Assembly (NCBI GenBank): GCA_964478235.1
Contig: CAYZGX010000005.1
Coordinates: forward strand, 1 to 64,000
DNA: 64,000 nt
Direction of reading: 5' to 3'
Origin: 2-02-FULL-45-10 sp964478235
Lineage (GTDB): Bacteria > Patescibacteriota > Patescibacteriia > Magasanikbacterales > GWA2-37-8
Shown: positions 34,921 through 44,126 of the stretch, piece by piece
How positions within the stretch are numbered: the first letter of the stretch is position 1
How the letters are laid out: every line of letters begins with the position of its first letter
Translations under genes and position numbers: made by a program
The notes under the pieces: model-generated
Seen by the model: only the letters and a program-made list of their open reading frames with translations
Told to the model about the DNA's origin: nothing
The model's database searches: none

Positions 34921-36555
34921 CTACACACTCCGCTTCAACGCTGCCTGTACCAACCCAACAAAGAGCGGGTGCGGACGAAGTGGGCGCGATTTAAATTCTG
35001 GATGAAACTGTACCCCGATAAAATACGGATGATCTTTTAGTTCTACAATTTCTACTAAATCAGTTTCGGGATTGACCCCCACAATCTGCATACCATTTTT
35101 TTCTAGAGCCTCACGGTAGTCATTATTAAATTCATACCGATGACGGTGGCGCTCATGAATAACTGATTCGCCATACGCTTTGAGCGCTTTACTCCCCGGA
35201 CGCAAATCACATTGATACGATCCAAGACGCATCGTCCCACCATATTTATGATTTTTAACGTTCTTCGCTTGCTTCGGATTAATATGGATAATTGGATCTG
35301 GTGTTTGTTTATCAACTTCAACAGTGTGTGCTTTAGTAGCACCGACAACATTGCGTGCAAATTCAACAGTAGCCAACTGCATGCCATAACACAAACCTAA
35401 GTACGGAATATTTTTCTCGCGAGCAAACCGAATGGCTCGGATAATTCCCTCAATACCACGCGTCCCAAAACCACCCGGCACAATCACGGCATGAAACGCA
35501 GATAGCTCACTCACTTTTTTAGGATTTTTTTCATACGCCTCAGAATCTATCCAAGTGAGCTCGGGTTTGGCGCCCTTTGACCAAGCAGCATGCTTAATCG
35601 CTTCAATCACCGAATGATACGAATCGGACAAAGTGTAATTCCCTGTCCCAAAATATTTACCAATCACCGCAATTTTTACTGGCTTATCGGCTGTTTTAAA
35701 ACTCTTAGCAAAAGTCTGCCAAGCTGTGTCGGTTTTGCTAGAAAATTTCAATTTCAAACGCCGACCAATTTTCTGACTAAAATCTTGTCGTTCAAATAAC
35801 GCAGGGATATCGTAAATACTTGGCACATCTGGCGCCGAAATAATACTATCCTCAGAGCGAAGACCGCAGAAAAGCGCTAATTTTTCACGACGAGGGGCAT
35901 CTAATTCCTCTGGACCACGGGCCACAATAAAATCCGCCTGAATACCGCTCGAGTTGAGCGTATGCGAAGCGTATTGTGTCGGCTTAGTTTTCATCTCGCC
36001 CAAATGACCCGGCACCGGCATATAACTCACGAGTACAAACGCCACATCATCTGGTGTGTCGAGCTTCATCATGCGGGCTGCTTCCAAAAACAAAATGTTT
36101 TGGTACTCCCCCACTGTGCCACCAACTTCAACAATCATTACTTCGGCTTTATCGGCTTTGGCTGCTCGCTTGATACGACTAACCACTTCCATCGGAATGT
36201 GTGGTACTACTTCCACACATTTACCTTTGTAGTACATGCTTCGCTCTTGTTCAATTACACTCAAATACACCCGACCGGTGGTCATGTAGTTTGGCGAATT
36301 AATATCTCTATTTAAAAAACGTTCGTAGTTGCCGATATCCTGATCAGTTTCGTCACCATCATCGGTGACAAATACTTCACCGTGTTCAATCGGATTCATC
36401 GTCCCTGCATCAATATTGATATACGGATCAATCTTAATCGCCGAGACGGCAATCCCTCGATTGTTGAGAATACGTCCAATCGACGCCGCCGTCACCCCTT
36501 TACCAACACCACTCAATACCCCACCAACAACAAAGATATATTTTGTTTTCAACAT
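34921..36555 (-). CDS. pyrG: CTP synthase
   Basis: 544 residues. It converts UTP to CTP with glutamine and ATP. The synthetase domain has YIFVVGGVLSGVGKGVTAAS and HGEVFVTDDGDETDQDIGNY. The class I glutaminase domain has GGFGTRG, the nucleophile Cys in LGLCYGMQ and the His-Glu pair in GVQFHPEF. Length and order are normal. It follows rplI by 9 nt. Confidence 0.97.
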   Translation of the reverse strand: MLKTKYIFVVGGVLSGVGKGVTAASIGRILNNRGIAVSAIKIDPYINIDAGTMNPIEHGEVFVTDDGDETDQDIGNYERFLNRDINSPNYMTTGRVYLSVIEQERSMYYKGKCVEVVPHIPMEVVSRIKRAAKADKAEVMIVEVGGTVGEYQNILFLEAARMMKLDTPDDVAFVLVSYMPVPGHLGEMKTKPTQYASHTLNSSGIQADFIVARGPEELDAPRREKLALFCGLRSEDSIISAPDVPSIYDIPALFERQDFSQKIGRRLKLKFSSKTDTAWQTFAKSFKTADKPVKIAVIGKYFGTGNYTLSDSYHSVIEAIKHAAWSKGAKPELTWIDSEAYEKNPKKVSELSAFHAVIVPGGFGTRGIEGIIRAIRFAREKNIPYLGLCYGMQLATVEFARNVVGATKAHTVEVDKQTPDPIIHINPKQAKNVKNHKYGGTMRLGSYQCDLRPGSKALKAYGESVIHERHRHRYEFNNDYREALEKNGMQIVGVNPETDLVEIVELKDHPYFIGVQFHPEFKSRPLRPHPLFVGLVQAALKRSV

Positions 36556-36564
36556 AGTGTGTAA

Positions 36565-37005
36565 TTAGGAGACCAACACATGGAGAGTGAGACTAGCCTC
36601 AATCCCATGCTTAAAAACGACCGTCACTGCATAAGTGCCCGGCTCTTTAATAGACTTCATTTGAATTTGTTCTTTTTTGACGCTAAATCCGGATTTGCGC
36701 AAACCATCAGCCACCCGAACAGGTGTGATAGCCGCAAACAGTTTACCGCTTGGACTTACCTTATCTACAATTTCGAGTTCAAAGCCATCGAGCCGACTAG
36801 CCAATTTTTGCTCCACAGCAAGCTCCCCAGCCACTTCTTTGGCTTCGCGAGCATGTTTACCCTGCACCGCCTGAAGCTTTTTCTGGTCAGCTGGCACAGC
36901 CAGATGATTGGGAAACAAAAAATTACGAGCGTATCCCTCGGACACCTCTTTTACCTCATCAATTCGACCGACCCCCTTTACGGCCGCGAGTAGAATCACT
37001 TTCAT
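36565..37005 (-). CDS. rplI: 50S ribosomal protein L9
   Basis: 146 residues. bL9 binds 23S rRNA near L1 and reaches between ribosomes. The N-terminal domain MKVILLAAVKGVGR, VKEVSEGYARNFLFP, HLAVPA is typical; a long helix and the C-terminal domain follow. The ATG at 37003-37005 starts the canonical MKVILL; two upstream in-frame ATGs are rejected. It is the first gene of rplI-pyrG. Confidence 0.95.
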   Translation of the reverse strand: MKVILLAAVKGVGRIDEVKEVSEGYARNFLFPNHLAVPADQKKLQAVQGKHAREAKEVAGELAVEQKLASRLDGFELEIVDKVSPSGKLFAAITPVRVADGLRKSGFSVKKEQIQMKSIKEPGTYAVTVVFKHGIEASLTLHVLVS

Positions 37006-37064
37006 AGCCATTATCAGACTGGTCGGCCAAAACAAGGTCGCCAGCTTTACTTAAATGTAAAAGT

Positions 37065-37094
37065 AGTATACTATATGGGCGCAAATATAGCCAA
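37065..37094 (-). promoter_or_regulatory. rplI-pyrG promoter with palindromic -10
   Basis: Minus-strand TTGGCT (37089-37094), 18 bp, TATACT (37065-37070). The same AGTATACT palindrome gives a plus-strand TATACT (37067-37072) that could serve era, though its -35 is weak. Confidence 0.55.
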
Positions 37095-37116
37095 GGGCTA
37101 GTTAATCACTTTTTGT

Positions 37117-38019
37117 ATGGCCGAAGGCCTCGAAACCACAACTGAAAAAACAGCTGAAAATCCGAAGAAATCCGGTATTATTACGCTTATCGGACGCTCC
37201 AACGTAGGTAAATCAACCCTCCTTAATACTGTCGTTGGGACCAAAATCGCCGCTGTCACCGACAAACCTCAAACCACCCGTAACGTTATTCATGGGGTTT
37301 TGAACCACCCCCTCGGTCAGGCGGTGTTTGTTGACACTCCAGGTGTCTTTAAAGACCACCACAACCACCTTTCCGCTCAAATGAACGAAAGTGTCCACCA
37401 AGCGGTCAAAGACATCGACGTGGCCGTCTACGTGGTTGACCCGACCAAATCGCTTGGCGCCGAAGAACGCTCTGTTTTGGCTCTCGTTCGCCAGTTGTCC
37501 ATGCCAAAAATCTTGATTATCAATAAAAGTGACCTCCCAACCAAAGAAAAAGAATACTTGGCCGATTACGAAGCACTCAAAGAAGAATTTGATGCCACCT
37601 TCGAACTCTCTGCCCTCCGCAACCGCCACATCAAGCCATTGGTGGATAAAATCTTCGAACTCCTGCCTGAAGGCGAGCCACTCTATCCAGATGACCAGCT
37701 CACCAACATGGACAAAGAATTTTGGATCGCTGAGCTTATTCGAGAAAAAATCTTCTTAGCCCTTCGCAAAGAAGTGCCATATACCACTCATGTAGAAGTC
37801 CAAGGCATTGAAGATAAAAAGGATATCTTGGTTATCAAAGCTATCATCTTCACCTACGACCGCAAATACAAAGAAATGATCATCGGCGCTGGTGGACGAG
37901 CTATCAAAGAAATTGGTATCGCCGCTCGCAAAGAATTAGAACAGGCGACCAACAAAAAAGTCTATCTTGAGCTTGAAGTAGAAACCGACAAGCATTGGAT
38001 GAACCGCATCGGTGAATAA
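37117..38019 (+). CDS. era: GTPase Era
   Basis: 300 residues. Era checks 30S assembly by binding the 3' end of 16S rRNA. G1 is GRSNVGKST, G2 is PQTTRN, G3 DTPG, G4 NKSD. The C-terminal KH domain contains IGAGGRAIKEIG. It has a ~16-residue Thr/Glu-rich N-terminal extension before the G domain. Single gene, ending at a shared terminator. Confidence 0.96.
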   Translation: MAEGLETTTEKTAENPKKSGIITLIGRSNVGKSTLLNTVVGTKIAAVTDKPQTTRNVIHGVLNHPLGQAVFVDTPGVFKDHHNHLSAQMNESVHQAVKDIDVAVYVVDPTKSLGAEERSVLALVRQLSMPKILIINKSDLPTKEKEYLADYEALKEEFDATFELSALRNRHIKPLVDKIFELLPEGEPLYPDDQLTNMDKEFWIAELIREKIFLALRKEVPYTTHVEVQGIEDKKDILVIKAIIFTYDRKYKEMIIGAGGRAIKEIGIAARKELEQATNKKVYLELEVETDKHWMNRIGE

Positions 38020-38034
38020 TCCGCACAACAAATA

Positions 38035-38063
38035 AAAACCAGCCACATTTGGCTGGTTTTTTG
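38035..38063. terminator. bidirectional terminator between era and S41 protease
   Basis: AAAAACCAGCCA and TGGCTGGTTTTTT arms around CATT. Confidence 0.9.
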
Positions 38064-38071
38064 TTATCTAC

Positions 38072-39322
38072 TTATTTTTTGAGAATCTCGAGGGCTTTGT
38101 CAATCATGACATCTTCGCCAATTTTTTCCTTAGAGAAATCTTCTTTTACTTCAACATCTGGTTTAATACCCGTATGATTGATATTACCACCATTTGGGGT
38201 GTGCCATTCGGCCACAGTAATCTTGAGAGCTGAACCATCGTTAAAGGTTTCATAATCTTGCACCGAACCTTTACCGAATGATTTTTCACCAACTAACGTG
38301 GCTACTTTGTGATCTTGTAAGGCGCCAGCAACAATTTCCGAAGCCGAGGCTGATCCGCCGTTGATAAGCACTACTGTCTTCATACCAACCAAACGATGAT
38401 CCCCTTCTGTTTCGTGAGTATTTTCATTGCCGCCATTAAACTTCTCACTGACAATTTTACCAGACTTTACCCATTCACTCGCCATAGTGACCGCAGCATC
38501 AAGATAGCCACCGGGATTGTTGCGCAAATCAAGAATAATACCCGTTACTTTTTTTGCTTTTAAATCAGTAATTGCTTTATCAAACTGCGGAATCGTGCGG
38601 TCGTTAAACTGCATCACGCGCAAATGAGCCACATTGCCCGGCTTCATAGTCATAATCACCGCCGGTACATTAATTTTTGCTCGATGAATCGTCATTTCAA
38701 TTGGCTTTTGTACGCCTTCGCGCATAATCGTCAATTTGACGCTGCTTGTCGCTGTACCGCGAATATGTTGCACAGCAGTTTCAACAGTCATTCCAATAGC
38801 CGACAACTCGTCGATCGCAATAATTTTATCACCTGGACGAAGACCGGCTTTTTCAGCTGGGGTATCAGGCAGTGGGGCTACGACCACCAAATCATTATTT
38901 TTTAAACCAATTTCCGCCCCAATACCACTCAATTCACCAGATAAACTTTTGGTAAACTCAGTCGCTGCCTGCGGAGGCAAAAACACAGAATAAGGATCTT
39001 TGAGACCGTAGACCAAACCCTGCATCGCTCCATAAAAAAGATCTGTTTCAACAACTGGCTGTTTAACGTATTTTGTTTTAATTCTATCCCACACTTCCCA
39101 AAACTGACGGAACTCCACTGTATCCGAACCGTTGACCGAGCGATCAACGATCAGCGCTTTTGGCAAACCAGACAAACCGTCTGTTTCCGCTACAGCTTGT
39201 TTTACCAGCAAACTTTGTCCGACAACAATACCTAAACCAAACGAGCCAATCAAAAGCACCACCCCCATGTACGTCTTGATATACGAGCTAGCTCGAGCTT
39301 TTGTCGGAGATGATGGTGACAT
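38072..39322 (-). CDS. S41 C-terminal processing peptidase with PDZ domain
   Basis: 416 residues. An N-terminal membrane anchor (about 17-38) precedes the protease part, with a PDZ domain (about 120-205; SGIGAEIGLKNNDLVV, GLRPGDKI) and the catalytic region. Ser in GGSASASEIVAGAL and Lys in EKSFGKGSVQ form the Ser-Lys dyad of CtpA/Prc enzymes. It likely trims or degrades extracytoplasmic proteins. It follows murA by 5 nt, so it is co-transcribed with a peptidoglycan gene. Confidence 0.93.
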   Translation of the reverse strand: MSPSSPTKARASSYIKTYMGVVLLIGSFGLGIVVGQSLLVKQAVAETDGLSGLPKALIVDRSVNGSDTVEFRQFWEVWDRIKTKYVKQPVVETDLFYGAMQGLVYGLKDPYSVFLPPQAATEFTKSLSGELSGIGAEIGLKNNDLVVVAPLPDTPAEKAGLRPGDKIIAIDELSAIGMTVETAVQHIRGTATSSVKLTIMREGVQKPIEMTIHRAKINVPAVIMTMKPGNVAHLRVMQFNDRTIPQFDKAITDLKAKKVTGIILDLRNNPGGYLDAAVTMASEWVKSGKIVSEKFNGGNENTHETEGDHRLVGMKTVVLINGGSASASEIVAGALQDHKVATLVGEKSFGKGSVQDYETFNDGSALKITVAEWHTPNGGNINHTGIKPDVEVKEDFSKEKIGEDVMIDKALEILKK

Positions 39323-39327
39323 ACAAA

Positions 39328-40635
39328 TTATTCATTGATAAGAGTAATATCGGCGCCAACTGAAGCGAGTGTATCGTAGAGTCGTTCATAGCCTCGGTCA
39401 ATCACATAGGTATTGCGAAGCACTGATTTACCTTTAGCTGCCAACATGCACAACAGCACGTTAACTGCCGGGCGAAGCGCTGGCGGAGCCATAAGCTCAG
39501 CTGGCTTGAAATCTGTTGCCCCTTCCACCCACACACGATGCGTATCAATAAGCGTAATGTTAGCGCCTACTTTTTTGAGATCCAAACTATACATCACCCG
39601 ATCTTCATAGACCCAGTCATGCACCAAGGTGCGCCCGGTGGCCGTTGCTAAAATCGGAATAAACAGAGGTAAGTTATCAATATTTAAACCAGGATACGGG
39701 CGACACTCCAATTTGTCTGGCAAAGCTTTGAGTTTACTTGGAGCCAGCTCAATATCCACAACTGCAAACTTGCCATTTTTACTTTGGCGAGGATTTTTAA
39801 GAGTATATTTTTGTCCCATCACTTCCAATTTCAACAATTCCAAACGTAAAAAATCCAACGGACAATTTTCTACCGTCAAAGTAGACTTAGTAACAATTGC
39901 CGCCGACACAAAGGTCATGGCGACAATCGGATCAGGCATCACCGGATAATTGGCCACTGATTTTAGTTTAGAAACACCATCAATCGTGAGAGTGGTAGTA
40001 CCAATACCATGAATTTTTGCTCCAGCCTTCTGAAGGAAAAAACACAGATCTTGTACCATGTAATTAGCCGATGCCATACGAATGGTGGTCGTGCCATGAG
40101 CCAAGACCGCGCCCAAAATAGCATTAACTGTTGCAGTGTCACCTGATTCGTACATCACAATATCACTAGCGATGAGCTTCGTTGGATTCTTCACTTCATA
40201 AAAACCTGGAGATGTCTTGACCTGCACTCCAAATTTTTCAAGAGCAAACAAATGCGGACGCACCGTGCGCTGACCGAGTTTACATCCGCCAGAACGATAT
40301 AATTTATAGTGTTTTTCACGAGATGACAGAGCACCCAAAAACAAAAGTGAGGCACGAGTCATTTCACAGGCTCGTTTATCAATCGTTGCCAAGGTTAAAT
40401 CTTTAGAGGCATCAATTAAAAGTTCGCCAGGAATACTTGTGTCCACCTGTACGTTAATACTACGGAGTAATTCAATAATTCGCTCCACTTCTTCAATGAG
40501 TGGAACATCGGTAAAACGAACTTTACCACGCACCATAACAGCCGCAGCCAAAAGAGCCACCGCCGCATTTTTTGACGATTGTGTAACGACTGATCCGTGG
40601 AGCTTTTTACCCCCATTAATGACTAAATATGACAT
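39328..40635 (-). CDS. murA: UDP-N-acetylglucosamine 1-carboxyvinyltransferase MurA
   Basis: 435 residues. First committed step of peptidoglycan synthesis: enolpyruvyl transfer from PEP to UDP-GlcNAc. SSKNAAVALLAA carries the catalytic Lys. GGCKLGQRTVRPHL carries the active-site Cys that fosfomycin alkylates, so the Cys-to-Asp resistance variant is not present. The ATG at 40633-40635 (MSYLVING) fits the family start better than one five codons upstream. Confidence 0.95.
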   Translation of the reverse strand: MSYLVINGGKKLHGSVVTQSSKNAAVALLAAAVMVRGKVRFTDVPLIEEVERIIELLRSINVQVDTSIPGELLIDASKDLTLATIDKRACEMTRASLLFLGALSSREKHYKLYRSGGCKLGQRTVRPHLFALEKFGVQVKTSPGFYEVKNPTKLIASDIVMYESGDTATVNAILGAVLAHGTTTIRMASANYMVQDLCFFLQKAGAKIHGIGTTTLTIDGVSKLKSVANYPVMPDPIVAMTFVSAAIVTKSTLTVENCPLDFLRLELLKLEVMGQKYTLKNPRQSKNGKFAVVDIELAPSKLKALPDKLECRPYPGLNIDNLPLFIPILATATGRTLVHDWVYEDRVMYSLDLKKVGANITLIDTHRVWVEGATDFKPAELMAPPALRPAVNVLLCMLAAKGKSVLRNTYVIDRGYERLYDTLASVGADITLINE

Positions 40636-40685
40636 AGAAGTAAGGGACAATTCTTTGACTGAGAAGTCTTTTTATGATAGTAATA

Positions 40686-40714
40686 AGTATACTCTATTCG
40701 CCTTCTTTTGGCAA
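40686..40714 (-). promoter_or_regulatory. murA-S41 promoter
   Basis: Minus-strand TTGCCA (40709-40714), 17 bp, TATACT (40686-40691); leader of about 45 nt. Confidence 0.65.
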
Positions 40715-40735
40715 ACCTTTGCTTAAAAACCTCGT

Positions 40736-42073
40736 ATGGAATATCCTGGAGCTCGCTTCACCAGACCCGTTCGCCTGACCGTGCTTATCATTTGGGTGTC
40801 ACTCTTCCTCATTGGCGCCCCACTCACCGTCCTCTACGCTGCCGGCTATCGCTTTGATACCACCTACGGCTTTTTTCGTGAAACCGGAGGCTTGAGCATT
40901 GATATCCTCCCGGCCACGGCCAAGGTTTATTTAGACAACGAACTCGTTGAAAAAAATATTCCCATCCGACTCCAAAATATCACCCCGCGCGATTATCATA
41001 TCCGCCTCAGCCTTGATGGCTATTATGATTGGGAAAAAACAGTGACGGTCAAACCTCGCCAAACCAGATATATCAAAGATATTACCCTCATCAAACAAAC
41101 AACGCCGACTCAAATCGCCACCGGTACCATTCACAGCCTGTCAGGATCGTTTGATGGTCGTTTTATTCTCTATATCAAAAACGGCGCCCACCCTACTCTC
41201 ACGAGCTATGACAGCAAAAGCGCTCGCTCTACACAATTAATCGAAATCTCCACCACCAGCACTCTCAAAACTACCTGGTCAGAAAAACACAACTTCTTTT
41301 TTATTACCCTCTCTCCCAACAGTGTTATTGTTGGCAACGCTAATAATGCCAAAAATACCACTCGCCTCATTTCTTTTCCAGAACCACTCACCAAAATCAT
41401 CTGGCAAGAAACTGATGAACCACTTCTCTACCTTAGCACTTCCGCTACTATTTTCTCTTTTTCTCCCACACTCAACGAAAAACGAACTGTTACCAAAAAT
41501 ACCTTTCTTGACTGGACGATTGAAGGCGGCGCGCTCTGGACTTTAACTAAAAGCACCAACACGCTCCACATCACCAAAGACACTCTTGGTTTCAACGAAG
41601 CATTTGCTGATATAACTACAACATCACTCCAAATAAGCGACGACATTTTTTCACCAGCTGATTGGCGCATTGAAACCATTCACAATAACACTGTCCTTTT
41701 ACAATCAAACAAAGAATCACGAATGGTAATCGTACGCCAAGATGGTCAACACTCTCTCCCAACTAATACTTGGCTCATCTCCCCCTTTGACAGTTGGTGG
41801 ATGCTCAAAAATGACGCCGAACTCTGGACATATATTGAAGGCGAAAAACCACAACTCCTCACCAGAAGCGGCGAACACCTAAGCCAAGTACTCCCGCTTG
41901 ATAAAGAAAACACCCTCGGCATAGTCAACGGCGGCAATGTCTGGAGCCTCTTTTCCTATGAGCTGGTCCAACAAAAAATAGTGTCGGGACCAATCAAAGA
42001 AGCAGTTGCCGATCCCTACAGCCGCCAACTCTACTACACCACAGCCGACAGCCTCTTTGTACTCGCTTACTAA
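40736..42073 (+). CDS. PEGA-domain membrane-anchored protein
   Basis: 445 residues. One N-terminal span (about 15-37) is followed by a PEGA domain (about 50-120; SIDILPATAKVYLDNELV, DYHIRLSLDGYYDWEKTVTV) and a ~300-residue extracytoplasmic beta-rich region that reads like an irregular beta-propeller. PEGA domains are found on many surface proteins; a role in envelope organisation is only inferred. RNase HI follows after 12 nt. Confidence 0.8.
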   Translation: MEYPGARFTRPVRLTVLIIWVSLFLIGAPLTVLYAAGYRFDTTYGFFRETGGLSIDILPATAKVYLDNELVEKNIPIRLQNITPRDYHIRLSLDGYYDWEKTVTVKPRQTRYIKDITLIKQTTPTQIATGTIHSLSGSFDGRFILYIKNGAHPTLTSYDSKSARSTQLIEISTTSTLKTTWSEKHNFFFITLSPNSVIVGNANNAKNTTRLISFPEPLTKIIWQETDEPLLYLSTSATIFSFSPTLNEKRTVTKNTFLDWTIEGGALWTLTKSTNTLHITKDTLGFNEAFADITTTSLQISDDIFSPADWRIETIHNNTVLLQSNKESRMVIVRQDGQHSLPTNTWLISPFDSWWMLKNDAELWTYIEGEKPQLLTRSGEHLSQVLPLDKENTLGIVNGGNVWSLFSYELVQQKIVSGPIKEAVADPYSRQLYYTTADSLFVLAY

Positions 42074-42085
42074 CCTTCTTACACT

Positions 42086-42493
42086 ATGAAATTCACCACC
42101 TACACCGACGGCGGAGCCCGTGGTAACCCAGGGCCAGCAGCTTCGGGAATTGTTGTAAAAGACGAGACCGGTAAAACCATCTCTGCTTTTGGAGTCTATC
42201 TCGGACACCAAACCAACAATGTCGCCGAATATACCGCTCTTCTTGAAGCCCTCAAAAAAGCCAAAGAGCTTGGTGCCACCGAAGTTGATTGCGTCCTAGA
42301 TAGTGAATTAGTGGTCAAACAAATGCGCGGCGAATACAAAGTCAAAGAACCAACACTCCAAAAATTATTTATCGCTGTCTACAACACAGCTGCTCAATTT
42401 AAAAAAGTTACTTATCGCCATGTGCTTCGAGCTCAGAATAAAGAAGCCGATGCTGAAGTCAACAAAATACTAGATGCCAAAGCTGGCCAATAA
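42086..42493 (+). CDS. rnhA: ribonuclease HI
   Basis: 135 residues. It cleaves RNA in RNA-DNA hybrids. The four catalytic acids are visible: D8 (YTDGGARGNPG), E48 (NNVAEYTALLEA), D72 (LDSELVVKQM) and D122 (NKEADAEVN). It lacks the basic handle of the E. coli enzyme, as in the shorter archaeal/Gram-positive-like type I forms. It ends at a shared terminator. Confidence 0.92.
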   Translation: MKFTTYTDGGARGNPGPAASGIVVKDETGKTISAFGVYLGHQTNNVAEYTALLEALKKAKELGATEVDCVLDSELVVKQMRGEYKVKEPTLQKLFIAVYNTAAQFKKVTYRHVLRAQNKEADAEVNKILDAKAGQ

Positions 42494-42522
42494 AAAATCT
42501 CCCCGAGTCGGGGAGATTTTTC
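42492..42522. terminator. bidirectional terminator between rnhA and dnaJ
   Basis: AAAAATCTCCCCGA and TCGGGGAGATTTTT arms. Confidence 0.9.
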
Positions 42523-42524
42523 TT

Positions 42525-43604
42525 TTATAAATCTTCTTTGAGAGCTTCGAGAGCTTGCTTAACTGTTTTTGGTAATTTACGCGGTACACGAATTTTAACC
42601 CGCACGTAGTGATCACCGCGAGAAGAACTATTCAAATGTTGAATACCTTTGCCTTTAAGACGAATCAGCTGGCCAGATTCAGTGCCATCAGGGACCACCA
42701 TTTTGACCATACCATCAATCGTTTCCACTTCAATCGTGTCACCAAGCACTGCCTGAACGAAACTCACTTCTTTGGTGGTATAAACATCCACGCCGTCACG
42801 TTCAAACACTTTGGATGGTTTAATATGTACCCGAACGTACAGATCACCTGACGTACCAGCGTGCGGAGCCGCTTCGCCATGGCCAGTGAGACGAATTGAC
42901 TGAGTATCGTCAATACCGGCTGGGATTTTAACCTGAACATCTACTTTTTGAGCGAGAACTCCATCACCTCCGCAGTGGGTACATTTTTTAGTTGGAAATT
43001 TACCACGACCATGACAAGTGCTACAGGTAACCACTGTCTGCATCGTACCGAGGAACGTTCGCTGATTCTGCACTGTCTGCCCTTGCCCCTTACAAGCGCT
43101 ACAGGTGTCTACCTTGCTTCCCGGCTCAGCACCCTCACCTTTACAGGTGACACACTTTGCCTGCTTGCGAAGGCTCACTGTGCGCTCCACACCAAAAGCT
43201 GCTTCTTTAAAATCCAATTCAACATCCACTTGAATATCTCGTCCACGATTCTCGCGCTGTCCACGGCCACCGCCAAAGATATCTCCGAAGTCCATTCCCC
43301 CAAAATTGAAATCAAAACCACCACCACCTTGACCATTACGAGCGGCTCGCATAAAGTCTTCCCAGCCAGCGCCACCACCAAAACCACCCTGCTGTTCAAA
43401 GTCAGAGCCATATTGATCATAGCGAGCGCGTTTATCTTTGTCAGATAGCACCTGATAAGCTTCGTTTACTTCTTTAAACTTCGCTTCATTGCCACCTTGT
43501 CTATCAGGGTGATGTTGCATCGCTGCCTTCTTAAAGGCTTTCTTAACCTCATCATCCGAAGCACCCTTTTCCACGCCTAAAATTTTATAATAATCTTTGG
43601 ACAT
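42525..43604 (-). CDS. dnaJ: chaperone DnaJ
   Basis: 359 residues. It stimulates DnaK ATPase and delivers substrates. The J domain has the HPD loop in MQHHPDRQGG; a Gly/Phe-rich stretch (about 70-115) is followed by four CxxCxGxG zinc repeats (CVTCKGEG, CSACKGQG, CSTCHGRG, CTHCGGDG) and the C-terminal substrate domains. Complete type I DnaJ, last gene of the heat-shock operon. Confidence 0.96.
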   Translation of the reverse strand: MSKDYYKILGVEKGASDDEVKKAFKKAAMQHHPDRQGGNEAKFKEVNEAYQVLSDKDKRARYDQYGSDFEQQGGFGGGAGWEDFMRAARNGQGGGGFDFNFGGMDFGDIFGGGRGQRENRGRDIQVDVELDFKEAAFGVERTVSLRKQAKCVTCKGEGAEPGSKVDTCSACKGQGQTVQNQRTFLGTMQTVVTCSTCHGRGKFPTKKCTHCGGDGVLAQKVDVQVKIPAGIDDTQSIRLTGHGEAAPHAGTSGDLYVRVHIKPSKVFERDGVDVYTTKEVSFVQAVLGDTIEVETIDGMVKMVVPDGTESGQLIRLKGKGIQHLNSSSRGDHYVRVKIRVPRKLPKTVKQALEALKEDL

Positions 43605-43607
43605 ACC

Positions 43608-44036
43608 TTATGAGCCGAAATATTCGTTTAATTCGTTAGTGATATCCTGAATAATATCTTTCGTAAATTTTTCTTCTGAGGCAATTGGTAGATTCATAGC
43701 TAATACAGACAAACGATTAATCATCCAATTGTAATAAAAACTCCGACTAACCTTGTCGTCGGCGTTAGCTTGTAGAAGTCGCGTGCGAAAATCTTTAGCA
43801 ATCATCATTGTTTCCTTAGCCAAATCTGCGTATGACGACGCTCCGGAAGCAATCGATTTACGAAGTAAATCGCCGTACAATTCCCAAGCCTGCAGCTCGC
43901 TAGCGCCAAGCTCACCAACATCGGTGACATGAACTATTGTTCCGTCTATTTTAGAACATCTTTCCACAATTTGAGCGATCTTTTTTTGAAAAGACGCCAC
44001 CGCACCTTCGCGTGATCCTTCAAATGATTCAGACAT
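43608..44036 (-). CDS. unknown protein between dnaK and dnaJ
   Basis: 142 residues starting MSESFEGSREG, mostly helical and charged, with no membrane segment and no domain I recognise. Its stop is 3 nt before the dnaJ start, so it is co-translated with dnaJ and may be a co-chaperone or a regulator (inference). The frame stays open upstream into dnaK, but that portion lies across a promoter and a hairpin, so the ATG at 44034-44036 is taken. Confidence 0.65.
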   Translation of the reverse strand: MSESFEGSREGAVASFQKKIAQIVERCSKIDGTIVHVTDVGELGASELQAWELYGDLLRKSIASGASSYADLAKETMMIAKDFRTRLLQANADDKVSRSFYYNWMINRLSVLAMNLPIASEEKFTKDIIQDITNELNEYFGS

Positions 44037-44066
44037 AGTATGACAAGCTACTAAGTAAACAGCCAA

Positions 44067-44084
44067 CCCCGACAAGTGTCGGGG
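44067..44084 (-). promoter_or_regulatory. leader hairpin between dnaK and the unknown gene
   Basis: Perfect 8-bp arms CCCCGACA and TGTCGGGG around 2 nt, without a following T run. It could protect the 3' part of the mRNA after processing or attenuate it. Confidence 0.45.
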
Positions 44085-44097
44085 GCAGCGTCTCATC

Positions 44098-44126
44098 AGT
44101 ATACTAAGCTTGTGGTTTATCGTCCA
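44098..44126 (-). promoter_or_regulatory. internal promoter for unknown gene-dnaJ
   Basis: Minus-strand TGGACG (44121-44126), 17 bp, TATACT (44098-44103), at the 3' end of dnaK. Confidence 0.5.
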
